A DNA stretch of 54,286 bases from Nanoarchaeota archaeon (GTDB lineage Archaea > EX4484-52 > LFW-46): NCBI GenBank assembly GCA_018897155.1, contig JAHILE010000046.1, positions 1 to 54,286 on the forward strand, read 5' to 3'. This document shows positions 15,855 to 23,669 of the stretch, one piece after another. The position numbers were made by a program, and so were the translations under genes. How positions within the stretch are numbered: position 1 is the first letter of the stretch; each line of letters opens with the position of its first letter. The notes beneath the pieces were generated by a model. It was given only the letters and a program-made list of their open reading frames with translations. It ran no database searches and was not told where the DNA came from.

Positions 15855-16301
15855 CTAAAACAACGTTTCCTGCATCTCTCGCGTTTTTTTCCATTGATTT
15901 CCTTTGCTGTTATCGATGTAGTTTTTTACAGCGTCTGCACTTACACTGCCAATGCTTCTGTAGAACACACCTCTGCTCCACAATCGCAGATATCTTTGTA
16001 AAGAAGGCATTTTATCTCTTATGTAATGAAAAGTACCGCCCTTTATCACAGCACATATTCTCAAAATCGACTTTCTTGGAGGGCAAGAGATAAAGAGATG
16101 CACATGGTCTGGCATCACTTCAAAAGTAAACAGGTCTATACAGTTGTTTTTGCAGACCTGTTTTATGCCTTCTTCGCACAATCTTTTCGTCGGTTCGTAT
16201 CTGAAAACCGGATATCTGGCTCTTGGTATGATGATTACATGATACCAATTTTGGCCTTTGCTGTGGCTACAGCTTTTTAAATCAGAGCTCACACGATTCA
16301 T
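15855..16301 (-). CDS. tnpA: IS200/IS605-family transposase TnpA (Y1 HUH)
   Basis: Single-strand transposase of about 148 aa. The HUH metal motif is in MPDHVHLFISCPP and the catalytic tyrosine is in AVKNYIDNSKGNQW near the C-terminus. I chose the ATG at 16301, preceded by GAGGTG six bases upstream; the open frame extends nine codons further. No TnpB is adjacent, so this is a solo IS200-like copy. Upstream are a 14-bp palindrome (GTATGAGCTCATAC, 16342-16355) and a GGCGCC-TTC-GGCGCC hairpin (16414-16428). The frame is intact. Confidence 0.9.
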   Translation of the reverse strand: MNRVSSDLKSCSHSKGQNWYHVIIIPRARYPVFRYEPTKRLCEEGIKQVCKNNCIDLFTFEVMPDHVHLFISCPPRKSILRICAVIKGGTFHYIRDKMPSLQRYLRLWSRGVFYRSIGSVSADAVKNYIDNSKGNQWKKTREMQETLF

Positions 16302-16341
16302 TTGTAACACCTCATATGCGTTTTTCACTGTTGGAAAACGT

Positions 16342-16428
16342 GTATGAGCTCATACTGCACCAAATTCGCTATGCAAAGAACTGTTTAGAACGAGTTTTAA
16401 AAAAGCTATTTATGGCGCCTTCGGCGCC
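16342..16428. other. palindrome and GC-hairpin upstream of tnpA
   Basis: The 16302-16541 stretch has no convincing gene. It contains the perfect palindrome GTATGAGCTCATAC at 16342-16355 and the hairpin GGCGCC-TTC-GGCGCC at 16414-16428 followed by TTTT. Either may be the other subterminal hairpin of the IS200-like element. I cannot fix the element boundary. Confidence 0.45.
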
Positions 16429-16541
16429 TTTTGGCTCACCTCGAACTGAAGCACCGCGCTAAAGGCGAGGAATCGCCAAAAGAATGTTATTATTTAAATA
16501 CATTTCTATTGAAGAAGATATATTATGCAGAATAGAAAAGC

Positions 16542-16591
16542 CCTGATTTCGGCAACAACTGCGCTTTTTTACCCAAAAAAAGGAAATCAGG
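16542..16591. terminator. hairpin at the end of the LOG-like gene
   Basis: CCTGATTTC (16542-16550) pairs with GAAATCAGG (16583-16591), with an inner TTTTTT/AAAAAA stem in between. It overlaps the stop codon of the minus-strand gene that ends at 16587 and is a plausible terminator. Confidence 0.5.
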
Positions 16592-17174
16592 ATGAGTGTG
16601 CATCACTTCTTTGCCGACCTGCCCCGATTTCATTTATCTCCTTCATTTCCTTCATCTCATTCATCTCCTTCAGAACCCGTTCTACAATCCTCTTCGGCTC
16701 GTCATCATAAATTACGGTTCCGCCTTTCTTCGCGCATTTTGCTATAATCTCAGGTATCAATTCAGAAATTCCGCCGGTTCCGCGCAAAACTCCGATTACT
16801 TTTCCTTCGTCGTATGCAATTGTAAACTCGTTCAAAGTCCCTATTCTTCCTGCAATTAGAATCACTGCGTCGCAGCTCCTGACAAACGTTACGTTGCGCC
16901 CTTTTTTTCCTGCGCCGGTAAAGATCAGAATGTCATGATTTTCTGTTGGCATGTTATGCAATTTCACATGCTCCTGGAGATTCGCTGCAGGCGATATGCC
17001 GACAACAAAGCCATTCTTTTCCTTTGCGCCGCAGGCAGCCTCATAAGGAATTCCTGTTGTTGCGCCGGTAAGCAAATAGCATCCGCGCAGCGCTATTTCT
17101 TCTCCGACACACCTTGCTTTTTGCAGGACCGTATCATCCGAACTCATTGCCGAGCCTATAACTCCGATTTTCAT
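16587..17174 (-). CDS. LOG/TIGR00725-like SLOG Rossmann protein
   Basis: A 195-aa protein starting at the ATG at 17174 (MKIGVIGSAMSS); the open frame extends upstream into a hairpin repeat and is not credible there. Nucleotide-binding pattern: GVIGS at the first strand, LLTGATTGIPYEAA near 37, and AGRIGTLNEF near 110, matching the LOG GGxGTxxE motif. LOG enzymes cleave the base from nucleoside monophosphates; other SLOG proteins bind nucleotide signals. The C-terminus contains a 9-base periodic Glu-Met-Lys/Asn repeat (EMNEMKEMKEINEI). It is downstream of HEPN-MNT on the same strand. Confidence 0.78.
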   Translation of the reverse strand: MKIGVIGSAMSSDDTVLQKARCVGEEIALRGCYLLTGATTGIPYEAACGAKEKNGFVVGISPAANLQEHVKLHNMPTENHDILIFTGAGKKGRNVTFVRSCDAVILIAGRIGTLNEFTIAYDEGKVIGVLRGTGGISELIPEIIAKCAKKGGTVIYDDEPKRIVERVLKEMNEMKEMKEINEIGAGRQRSDAHSS

Positions 17175-17199
17175 ACATTCACCATCCGCCTGGGGGATG

Positions 17200-17229
17200 A
17201 AAAGCTTCGAACGAAGTGAGATGATTTTA
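17200..17229 (+). repeat. AAGCTT/ATGAT hairpin-family member
   Basis: AAAAGCTT at 17200-17207, CTTCG/CGAAG partial stem, then GAG and ATGATTTTA at 17221-17229. It sits just upstream of the LOG-like gene start. The GAACGAAGTGA core recurs at 37.12 and 52.68 kb. Confidence 0.55.
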
Positions 17230-17277
17230 TATTTCATGTTTTTCTTCACATTTCAAAAGCATAATTTATCCCATTAT

Positions 17278-17655
17278 TCAAATTCTTTCTTTCACCCAGT
17301 CCAGAAATCTTTTCGTTCTTACCAAAAGCATATGCGCTTCTTCTTTTGAAGCGTTTTTCTCAGTGTATCCGAATTCTCCTCGTTTTGTCAAAGCTTCGCT
17401 TATAATATCGCGCTTTGATTCCCTTCCTGCCGCAGCCTGTATGTGCAACTGTATCGCTTCCCGGTGATCCTTGCTCGGACGCCTTCCAAGCGCGGCGATA
17501 CATAATGAATCGTTGGCAAGGATTATTGACTGGCTGGCGTTAAATACTGCAACATCGAATCTGCTCTTTTCAAATTCGTCCAACGAAGCTGCATAAAAAT
17601 TCTCTGCTTTGTTAAAATAGCTGGCTGCTTCGTCTTTTCTAACGTCCCTTACCAT
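17278..17655 (-). CDS. HEPN-domain protein (toxin of HEPN-MNT pair)
   Basis: A 125-aa all-helical HEPN protein, probable RNase. It has YFNKAENFYAASLDEF near the N-terminus, FDVAVFNASQSIILANDSLCIAALG, and the HEPN catalytic RX4H motif as RPSKDH. Start chosen at the ATG at 17655; the open frame begins at 17682. It overlaps the end of the upstream MNT gene by 17 bases (44 with the longer start). In known HEPN-MNT modules the MNT partner AMPylates and silences the HEPN RNase. Confidence 0.88.
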   Translation of the reverse strand: MVRDVRKDEAASYFNKAENFYAASLDEFEKSRFDVAVFNASQSIILANDSLCIAALGRRPSKDHREAIQLHIQAAAGRESKRDIISEALTKRGEFGYTEKNASKEEAHMLLVRTKRFLDWVKERI

Positions 17656-18235
17656 AAATAAGTTCCTCCATGCTTTTGCCAAAAATGGTTTTTCCGTTTG
17701 CCATCACATCGATTATAAATGCTTCAGAAGATTTTCTTTTTAGTTCGGCTATTGTCATAGTTATTGTTGAAACCGGAAAACCGTATTTTTCTGTTAGTTC
17801 GGCATCTATTTTTGAGATGCTATTTCTATCTAATTCTTTTTTCAAAACAATCAAAAAATCTATATCGCTCCTAGTTTTTAATTCGCGCAAAGCCGAGCCG
17901 AATAGCACTATGCTTTTTATATTCTTCATTTTTTTTGCATTTAATACAAAATCGCCTGCGACCAAATCGGCCAGTTTTCTCTCTTTTTCAAACATTTCCA
18001 AGATTATTCTTGCCAGATAATTTGAATTACTCAGTCTGAATATAGATCCTTTGCCGACTTTTTTCGATTCCAATACGCCCGCATCCGCCAAGTATTTTAA
18101 GCAGTCACTGGTTCTGGACACTGAGAGATTCAAAGCCTTTGCTATTTGAATTGCCTGAAAATCAGTGCCCGAAAATTTTGAAAAATATCTCATTATTTTT
18201 GTTCTGACTCCTGAATTTAGTATGTCTTCGATCAT
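17639..18235 (-). CDS. wHTH-MNT nucleotidyltransferase (antitoxin of HEPN-MNT pair)
   Basis: A 198-aa two-domain protein. Residues 1-75 are a winged helix (FQAIQIAKALNLSVSRTSDCLKYLADAGVLESKKVGKGSIFRL), residues 105-198 a minimal nucleotidyltransferase with GSALRELKTRSDIDFLIV, where GS and DxD are the catalytic signature. The DNA-binding domain and the repeated operator immediately upstream suggest autoregulation. First gene of a probable MNT-HEPN-LOG transcript. Confidence 0.9.
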   Translation of the reverse strand: MIEDILNSGVRTKIMRYFSKFSGTDFQAIQIAKALNLSVSRTSDCLKYLADAGVLESKKVGKGSIFRLSNSNYLARIILEMFEKERKLADLVAGDFVLNAKKMKNIKSIVLFGSALRELKTRSDIDFLIVLKKELDRNSISKIDAELTEKYGFPVSTITMTIAELKRKSSEAFIIDVMANGKTIFGKSMEELIYGKGR

Positions 18236-18265
18236 ACGCTCTACATATGCAGCAGTATTTATAAA

Positions 18266-18300
18266 CGTTACGATTTATCGTAATACATTACGATTTATCG
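18266..18300. promoter_or_regulatory. repeated operator upstream of the MNT gene
   Basis: TTACGATTTATCG occurs twice, at 18268-18280 and 18288-18300, exactly 20 bases apart, i.e. two helical turns. The first copy is part of the inverted repeat TTACGAT-TT-ATCGTAA. A TATA-like TATTTATAAA lies between this and the gene start. The wHTH domain of the MNT protein is the obvious candidate binder. Confidence 0.65.
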
Positions 18301-18302
18301 TT

Positions 18303-18743
18303 TCAGCCGATCATGTCGACAAATTCATTTACAATTCTTTTGAAATCATTAATATCATAATATTGCGCGTGTCTACCCTTCGGACGGTAATCTGTAATCA
18401 TGCCTCGCACATACTTAGAAACGCGCTCAGCAGGTACATTATATACTCCAAGAACCCATAGACCGTCATCAATAGCATGCGATATTTCTGCACCAACGCC
18501 ATGGCTTGCATCGCTCATCTCTGCAACAAGGAGATAACATTGCTTTATCCAGTCACGGTCTCTTCGATAAACAGATGTTTCAGAAAGCTTATCTTCTTTT
18601 TCAAGTATGCCTTCTTCGGTTTGATGCATGCTGATTACTTCCAAGCCGATTTCTTTAAGCGCGTTCTGTAATTGTTTTAAAGAATATAAAGGCGCATTAT
18701 CATTTCCACCACGCATTGAGCTTGCTAAAAATACTTTTTTCAC
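18303..18743 (-). CDS. DNPH1/nucleoside 2-deoxyribosyltransferase-like N-glycosidase
   Basis: A 146-aa protein resembling 2'-deoxynucleoside 5'-monophosphate N-glycosidase (DNPH1/RCL). It has VFLASSMRGG at residues 4-13 in place of the FxGSIRGG nucleotide loop, RRDRDWIKQCYLLVAEMS near 60-77 with the conserved Asp-Trp, and SHGVGAEISHAIDDG near 79 with the catalytic-position Glu. Family members hydrolyse or transfer the base-sugar bond. It ends just before the MNT operator, on the same strand. Confidence 0.78.
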   Translation of the reverse strand: MKKVFLASSMRGGNDNAPLYSLKQLQNALKEIGLEVISMHQTEEGILEKEDKLSETSVYRRDRDWIKQCYLLVAEMSDASHGVGAEISHAIDDGLWVLGVYNVPAERVSKYVRGMITDYRPKGRHAQYYDINDFKRIVNEFVDMIG

Positions 18744-18754
18744 AATATCGCCGT

Positions 18755-20770
18755 TTACACTTTTCTAATCCGCCCCATCTTCGGTTCGAAAAGCTCCCCC
18801 TCGCGCTTCATTTTCTGTATGATGTCCATTGAGTCCTTGATTCCCTGTTCTTCTGCCGCAGCAAGCACGTCTTCAATCAGAACCGTCTTGTCCTCGCTGT
18901 CGCGCTGCATGCTCTCGATTAAGTCAAGTATGATTCTTATCTTGTTGCGCTGGTTCGCAGATATTCCGCTTTCAAGCCGATCTATATCAAGCTTTCCTGT
19001 TTCAGGGTCGATGCCAAGCTTCATCAGATATGCCGTGACTACATTCACAGCCCTCTGAGCGTCTTCTTCAAGCACCTTGTCCGAAAGCCGGACCTTTGCC
19101 GATGCTTCAGCAAGACGAATTATTGCCTCAAGCTGCCTTGCTCCTATCGGAACCGCAGTGTTTTCTTTTGTCTCGCCAGCGTATTTGTTTCGCAAGCCTA
19201 CATAAAAATTTTCTATCACCGTTTCTGCTACACGTGTAAGTTTCGGAAAGCACGTGCTCTTTGCGTGGGCTATGAACTTGCGCAAAAATTCAGTTTCTAT
19301 CGGAGAGTTCTGGACATCGGGCTCGCGGTGGAGCTTGAGTATGTGGCGCACAAGAACCGTATCTTTTTCTTTGTTCGGAATGTCCCTGAATGCGAAAATG
19401 AGGTCGAATCTTGAAAGAAGGGTTTCAGGAAGGTCAATTTGGCTTGCGAGCGGATTGAAATTGTTGAACCTGCCCAGTTTCGGATTTGCTGCCGCAAGAA
19501 CTGTTGTTTTCGCGGAAAGCGTTGCCTGGACGTTTGCCTTGCTGACAGTAACCGTTTGCTGCTCCATGGCTTCATGCATCGCGCTTCGGTCTTCAGGAGT
19601 CATCTTGTCAAGTTCGTCAATGCCTATGATACCATTATTCGCAAGAACTATTGCCCCTGCCTCAAGAGCCCATCCGCGCATGAATTCGTCCTTGACAACA
19701 GTTGCTGTGATGCCCGCCCCGCTTGCAGACTTTCCGACAATGTATCTTGCTTTTGGCGCAAGGCCCACAACATATTTTAAGAGCTGAGACTTGCCGGCAC
19801 CAGGGTCTCCGACCAGAAGTATGTGTATATCTCCCCTTGTTGTTATTCCATCGTGCCTTACTTTTCGCACGCCACCGAAAAGCTGGAGCGCAACCGCCTC
19901 CTTCACATCTTCATATCCGTAGATTGACGGCGCCATTGCTTTAATCAGAAGCTCATATATTTTTGGATTTTTTGAGAATTCTTTTATTGCCACGACATCT
20001 TCTTCAGTAAGAATTATTTCCTCGAATTCCTGGTCTATTGTTTCTATATGGTTTGCGTCAAGGTATATGTCCCGCTTTACGCTTTCCTGTTTTAGGGCTG
20101 TTAGAATCGGTGAGTCATTCAATATTCCGGTTATCACGATTTTGTTTCCCGGCACAACCTTTTTCTGGAAGTTCGGGTCCACTAAGTCGTCGCGCAGATA
20201 AACCGGGAGTTTTCGCGGCTGGGCGCTTCCGACAAGATTTTCCGGGCATTCTTCGACTATTATACGCTGGTGGTCGATGAGCTTGCGCATTATCAGGTCG
20301 AAACTGCGCCTGTTTCCGCAAGTGCATACATAAGGCGTTTCTATGCTCTCGTTTTCCTGAAGAAGCACAATGCGCTCGCCGCACGACTTGCATTCGAAAG
20401 TCGCTGCAGTGATTTTCGGCCTGACTTCTGATGCCTGCTTAATCAAGCCCTTGATTGCTATCAGTTTTTTTATATGCTTGCTTCGCAGGTTCTTTATTTC
20501 AATAACATCTCTTTCAGGAAGATTCTTGAATCGCACAACCAGGCGCTTCTGCTCCATTCCTGTGTCGATGTTGGAAAGCGCATTGTCTAATTCCTTAAAA
20601 ACAGATATGGGAGAGTCAAGAAGAATGTCTGCAAGATGTGTGTCGAACTGTTCGAGGTCCGCAAAGTCGACTACAAGGGGCTTTGATTCGCGCGCAGCAG
20701 CAATAATCTGGGGATTGTATTGCTTGGTGAAGAAAGCTTCGAACTTTGTCTGCATATCCTCTGGTGTCAT
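18755..20770 (-). CDS. mcm: replicative DNA helicase MCM
   Basis: Hexameric 3'-5' replicative helicase. The 671-aa protein has an N-terminal OB/zinc domain (FECKSCGERI...CTCGNRRSFDL near 123-153, a C2-C and CxC arrangement), Walker A GDPGAGKSQLLK near 317-328, Walker B GIIGIDELDKM near 380, the arginine finger LLSRFDLIFA near 455, and a C-terminal wHTH ending in FEPKMGRIRKV. Length is usual for archaea. The promoter is a TTTAAAAATA box about 26 bases before the ATG. It stands 11 bases upstream of the DNPH1-like gene on the same strand. Confidence 0.97.
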   Translation of the reverse strand: MTPEDMQTKFEAFFTKQYNPQIIAAARESKPLVVDFADLEQFDTHLADILLDSPISVFKELDNALSNIDTGMEQKRLVVRFKNLPERDVIEIKNLRSKHIKKLIAIKGLIKQASEVRPKITAATFECKSCGERIVLLQENESIETPYVCTCGNRRSFDLIMRKLIDHQRIIVEECPENLVGSAQPRKLPVYLRDDLVDPNFQKKVVPGNKIVITGILNDSPILTALKQESVKRDIYLDANHIETIDQEFEEIILTEEDVVAIKEFSKNPKIYELLIKAMAPSIYGYEDVKEAVALQLFGGVRKVRHDGITTRGDIHILLVGDPGAGKSQLLKYVVGLAPKARYIVGKSASGAGITATVVKDEFMRGWALEAGAIVLANNGIIGIDELDKMTPEDRSAMHEAMEQQTVTVSKANVQATLSAKTTVLAAANPKLGRFNNFNPLASQIDLPETLLSRFDLIFAFRDIPNKEKDTVLVRHILKLHREPDVQNSPIETEFLRKFIAHAKSTCFPKLTRVAETVIENFYVGLRNKYAGETKENTAVPIGARQLEAIIRLAEASAKVRLSDKVLEEDAQRAVNVVTAYLMKLGIDPETGKLDIDRLESGISANQRNKIRIILDLIESMQRDSEDKTVLIEDVLAAAEEQGIKDSMDIIQKMKREGELFEPKMGRIRKV

Positions 20771-20887
20771 TACGTCTTATACGCGCACAATATTTTTAAA
20801 GCGTTGTATTAGAGGTTGCCGATATAATTTGTTGCAAAAACAATTCATATTTATATGAGCTTATTCAATAATTTTGCGGAGCGCGCC

Positions 20888-21260
20888 ATGGAATTCTCAA
20901 TCGAAACAGCTGATTTAACCAAGCACTATGGGAACTTAAAGGCAGTTAACGCGCTGAACTGAAAAATCAAAAAAGGAAAATATTCGGGCTTTTTGGCCCA
21001 AACGGCGCCGGAAAGACTACTACAATCTCTATGCTTTCACAGTCCTTAAGCCGATAACAGGCACTGCGCGAATCAATGGCTTTGATATCGTTCGCGAGCA
21101 GGAAAAAGTTCGCAAGTCAATAGGTATAGTCTTTCAGCAGCCTAGCGTTGACGATCTTCTTACAGGGAAAGAGAATCTTGAGATGCGCGCGCTTTTTTCT
21201 CTCATTGCAATGGCTGCCGGAATCTGGAGCTTTAAGAGAATGCAGGATTGGGGTGAGTAA
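20888..21260 (+). pseudogene. decayed ABC transporter ATPase, joined to a permease tail
   Basis: Begins METADLTKHYGN-like at 20888, then meets a TGA after VNALN and needs at least one frameshift to continue as the Walker A region (FGPNGAGKTTTISML) and the Q-loop FQQPSVDDLLTGKENL. After that the sequence jumps to LIAMAAGIWSFKRMQDWG, typical of the end of an ABC-2 permease. So the signature and Walker B half of the ATPase and most of the permease are deleted. A two-gene drug or polysaccharide exporter has collapsed into about 370 bases. Confidence 0.8.
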
Positions 21261-21316
21261 AGACAAAATCAGGATTAAAGCAAATCATTATATATTGCCC
21301 GTATGCAATGTAATAT

Positions 21317-21571
21317 ATGCTTGAATTTCTTTTTTTCATAGTTTTTGGCGTTCTTTTAGCTGTTTATGCTTTGATTGGCGTCAGATATATTCAGAAAAAA
21401 CAAGCAGGACATAAAAAGAGCCAAAATATTAAAGAACAGCGAGTTATTATGAAAGTGCTTGGTGACGTTCGCGGCACTTCCATTGCCATAGAAAAGAAAT
21501 ATTTTGTAAACGATTATCTAAAAGACTCAAAAATCCGAAGTCCTGAAGAAGTATGGGCGGATATTGAGTAG
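21317..21571 (+). CDS. small membrane-anchored protein
   Basis: An 84-aa protein with one N-terminal membrane segment (residues 3-24, FLFFIVFGVLLAVYALIGV) followed by a basic stretch and a soluble tail ending SPEEVWADIE. No family recognised. A TATATTG-like box lies about 30 bases upstream. It converges on the wHTH gene that ends at 21605. Confidence 0.6.
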   Translation: MLEFLFFIVFGVLLAVYALIGVRYIQKKQAGHKKSQNIKEQRVIMKVLGDVRGTSIAIEKKYFVNDYLKDSKIRSPEEVWADIE

Positions 21572-21604
21572 AATTAGATGCTTAGATTGAAATGACCGCT
21601 TCAT

Positions 21605-21862
21605 TCATTTCGAAAACTTCGCCAGCGCATCATAATCTTTCATGAACCAGATAACTTTTTTTCCTGCGCCGATTTTCTGCACAATTTCTTTGTTGTCAAT
21701 TTTTCCAGCATCTTTTAGCTTGTAGCAGTGAGTGTTTGCGGTGGACCAGGAAATGCCTAGTTTTTTCGCAAGCTTGTATGTAGAAACAGGCTCCGTCGAT
21801 TCTCTTAGAGCCTTGAGTATCATTTCGCCTACCGGAATATTTTCTTTATGCTTGTCAGTCAT
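21605..21862 (-). CDS. small winged-helix transcriptional regulator
   Basis: An 85-aa protein. Start taken at the ATG at 21862 because a GGGGAG Shine-Dalgarno sits 8 bases before it; the longer frame to 21958 runs through A+T-rich promoter sequence. The helix-turn-helix is VSTYKLAKKLGISWSTANTHCYKLKDAG (residues 27-54) followed by a wing ending VIWFMKDYDAL. An ArsR/MarR-like DNA-binding role is likely; the target is unknown. Divergent from a 46-aa frame at 21947. Confidence 0.75.
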   Translation of the reverse strand: MTDKHKENIPVGEMILKALRESTEPVSTYKLAKKLGISWSTANTHCYKLKDAGKIDNKEIVQKIGAGKKVIWFMKDYDALAKFSK

Positions 21863-21946
21863 AAGTCTATCTCCCCTATTAATATAGTGAGATACTGCTA
21901 TATATAGATTTCGCAAAAGTTTATAAATGTATGTTATCATTATACG

Positions 21947-22087
21947 ATGATGAAACATGTAGTTTTAGGCAAAAGCGATAATTACGAAAAATCTCTTGAT
22001 AAACTAACTGCCGAGGGAATCGCTTTATGTATTGATGAAAAACAGGCAATAGAATTCATTCTTAAGCAAAAATTGCACCTTATATAA
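21947..22087 (+). CDS. possible 46-aa small protein
   Basis: A short open frame (MMKHVVLGKSDNYEKSLDKL, ending LKQKLHLI) divergent from the wHTH gene. A TTTATAAATG box lies about 26 bases upstream of the first ATG, fitting a leaderless transcript. The second half repeats a Leu/Ile spacing compatible with an amphipathic helix. The MITE-like element is inserted 3-4 bases after its stop codon. No family recognised. Confidence 0.4.
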   Translation: MMKHVVLGKSDNYEKSLDKLTAEGIALCIDEKQAIEFILKQKLHLI

Positions 22088-22090
22088 AAG

Positions 22091-22199
22091 CAGTTTTACT
22101 GAAGTTTTGCGTTTTTTGGGCAGTTGAGCTCAAATATCAATTCACAAAAACTGAAATTTGAGTGTGAATTTTAAAAAACGCAAAACTTGAACAGTTTTA
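22091..22199. mobile_element. 93-bp MITE-like element, copy 1, with 8-bp direct repeats
   Basis: Element at 22099-22191, flanked by CAGTTTTA at 22091-22098 and 22192-22199. Its ends form imperfect 19-bp inverted repeats (AAGTTTTGCGTTTTTT shared, mismatches at positions 1 and 3). The 93 bases are identical, in reverse orientation, to 34921-35013. Inside, CTCAAAT/ATTTGAG (22129-22135, 22156-22162) and AATTCACA/TGTGAATT (22139-22146, 22163-22170) interleave, so the transcript could fold as an H-type pseudoknot inside a 16-bp stem. Confidence 0.88.
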
Positions 22200-22225
22200 T
22201 TAACTTTCTCGCATAAGTATCATTT

Positions 22226-22582
22226 ATGATCGAATACCTCGCTTTAATAATCGCGCTTCTGATTATTGTGATTTTCCTGCAGTTCAAGGAGCTGCGCATG
22301 CTTAAAGAAGAGCGCACGGAATTTGCGTCAAACAAGCAGCGCATTTTAACTAAGCACGGTCTGATTTTTGAGCAGCTGATTCCGTTCTCAAAGAACTTTC
22401 CGGGAGACGCGCGCGATTTTCGCTTTCTTGGCAATCCCATTGACGGCGTGATTTTTGCAAAGGACAAGGTGCAGTTTGTCGAGATAAAGATGAACACCTC
22501 GCAGTTGAACGACCGCCAAAAACAGATCAAGGAAATGATTGAAAAAAAGAAGGTCGAATGGGTGGAAGTCAGGGGGGATTAA
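22226..22582 (+). CDS. membrane-anchored Holliday-junction-resolvase-like nuclease domain protein
   Basis: A 118-aa protein of the 'endonuclease related to archaeal Holliday junction resolvase' type. Residues 2-20 are a membrane segment (IEYLALIIALLIIVIFLQF). The rest has the restriction-like core FRFLGNPIDGVIFAKDKVQFVEIKM (D at the strand, ExK at VEIKM, near 68-92) and a following RQKQIKEMI helix. Substrate unknown; anchoring of a nuclease to the membrane is typical of this group. Confidence 0.8.
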   Translation: MIEYLALIIALLIIVIFLQFKELRMLKEERTEFASNKQRILTKHGLIFEQLIPFSKNFPGDARDFRFLGNPIDGVIFAKDKVQFVEIKMNTSQLNDRQKQIKEMIEKKKVEWVEVRGD

Positions 22583-22654
22583 ATGTTTCTTTCGGCAATC
22601 CCTAACGCGCATATTTAAATAAGGCGGAGCATCATTCTAATAAAGGTCGTTAAT

Positions 22655-23626
22655 ATGCCAAAGCAATTTATAACTGAACTGAAGAAAGGAATGAAGGTCT
22701 CAAGCGTTTTTTCTGTCAAATACAAGGAGCCTATGCGCGAATACGGAAAGCCGTTCAAAGGATTTATGTTCTCTCTCGGGCTGTCGGACAAGACCGGCGA
22801 AATCTCGATGAATTTTTTCGGAAGCCCTGATGCTGCAGCGGTCCAGAAAGTCTATGACGGTTTTGGGGTCGGTGACGTGGTTTTTGTCGAAGGCAATGTT
22901 TCTGAATTCAACGGAAGGCTGAATGTAAATACAAGCCCGCCTGAAGGAACTGTGCGAAAGGCGAGAGATTCAGAATACAATATCGGCGATTTTGTTGCTG
23001 AGACAAACCAGAATGTTGATGAGATGATGAGTAAAATTGACGAGGTGCGCGCCGGAATCAAAAATTCGCATCTTAAGGCGCTGCTTGATAGCTTTTTCAA
23101 TGATGCTGATTTTGTCAAGGCGTATAAGACAACTCCTGCGGCGATGTATATGCACCACAACTGCATCGGCGGGCTTCTTGAGCATAATTGGGGCGTGCTT
23201 CAATTATGCGAAGTTGAAGCAAAAATACATCCGTCACTTGATGCGGATTTGCTTTTCACAGGCGCAATACTGCACGATATCGGCAAAATCGCGGAATTCG
23301 AGACAACAACCCATATTAAAGTCAGCGAGGAAGGCATGCTGCGCGGCCATTCTTCGATAGGTGAAGAGATGATTCTTGAAAAAATCCGCAAAATCGAGGG
23401 ATTCCCGAAGCAGTTGAAGCTGAAAATTGTGCACATGATTATTGCGCACCACGGCAAAAAGGACAACGGATGCGCAAAGGAGCCGCAGTTTCCCGAGGCT
23501 TACGCGCTTTATGCAGCAGATGAATTTGACGCCAAGATCACGCAATATATACGCATAAAGAAGGATTCGAATACAGAGGATTTTAGGGTTTATACAAAGA
23601 GATTGGGGGAAATATACCTGAAATAA
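22655..23626 (+). CDS. OB-HD 3'-5' exonuclease (YhaM-like)
   Basis: A 323-aa protein with an N-terminal OB-fold nucleic-acid-binding domain (residues 5-95, with GEISMNFFGSPD and VFVEGNVSEFNGRLN) and a C-terminal HD phosphohydrolase domain: HHNCIGGLLEHNW near 168-180, ILHDIGK near 205-211, and IAHHGKKDNG near 267. This is the layout of the YhaM 3'-5' exoribonuclease/CMP-binding factor family. A TATA-like ATATTTAAATAA lies upstream. The metal-binding His and HD residues are all present. Confidence 0.88.
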   Translation: MPKQFITELKKGMKVSSVFSVKYKEPMREYGKPFKGFMFSLGLSDKTGEISMNFFGSPDAAAVQKVYDGFGVGDVVFVEGNVSEFNGRLNVNTSPPEGTVRKARDSEYNIGDFVAETNQNVDEMMSKIDEVRAGIKNSHLKALLDSFFNDADFVKAYKTTPAAMYMHHNCIGGLLEHNWGVLQLCEVEAKIHPSLDADLLFTGAILHDIGKIAEFETTTHIKVSEEGMLRGHSSIGEEMILEKIRKIEGFPKQLKLKIVHMIIAHHGKKDNGCAKEPQFPEAYALYAADEFDAKITQYIRIKKDSNTEDFRVYTKRLGEIYLK

Positions 23627-23669
23627 AGCTATTTAAATTTAACTATTCATAAGTAGTATAGGTTTTATT

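Noticed and set aside
16525-16710. 61-aa plus-strand frame with a TTTAAATAC box upstream
   Set aside because: Most of it is antisense to the LOG-like gene's repetitive C-terminal codons and the start lies in the terminator hairpin.
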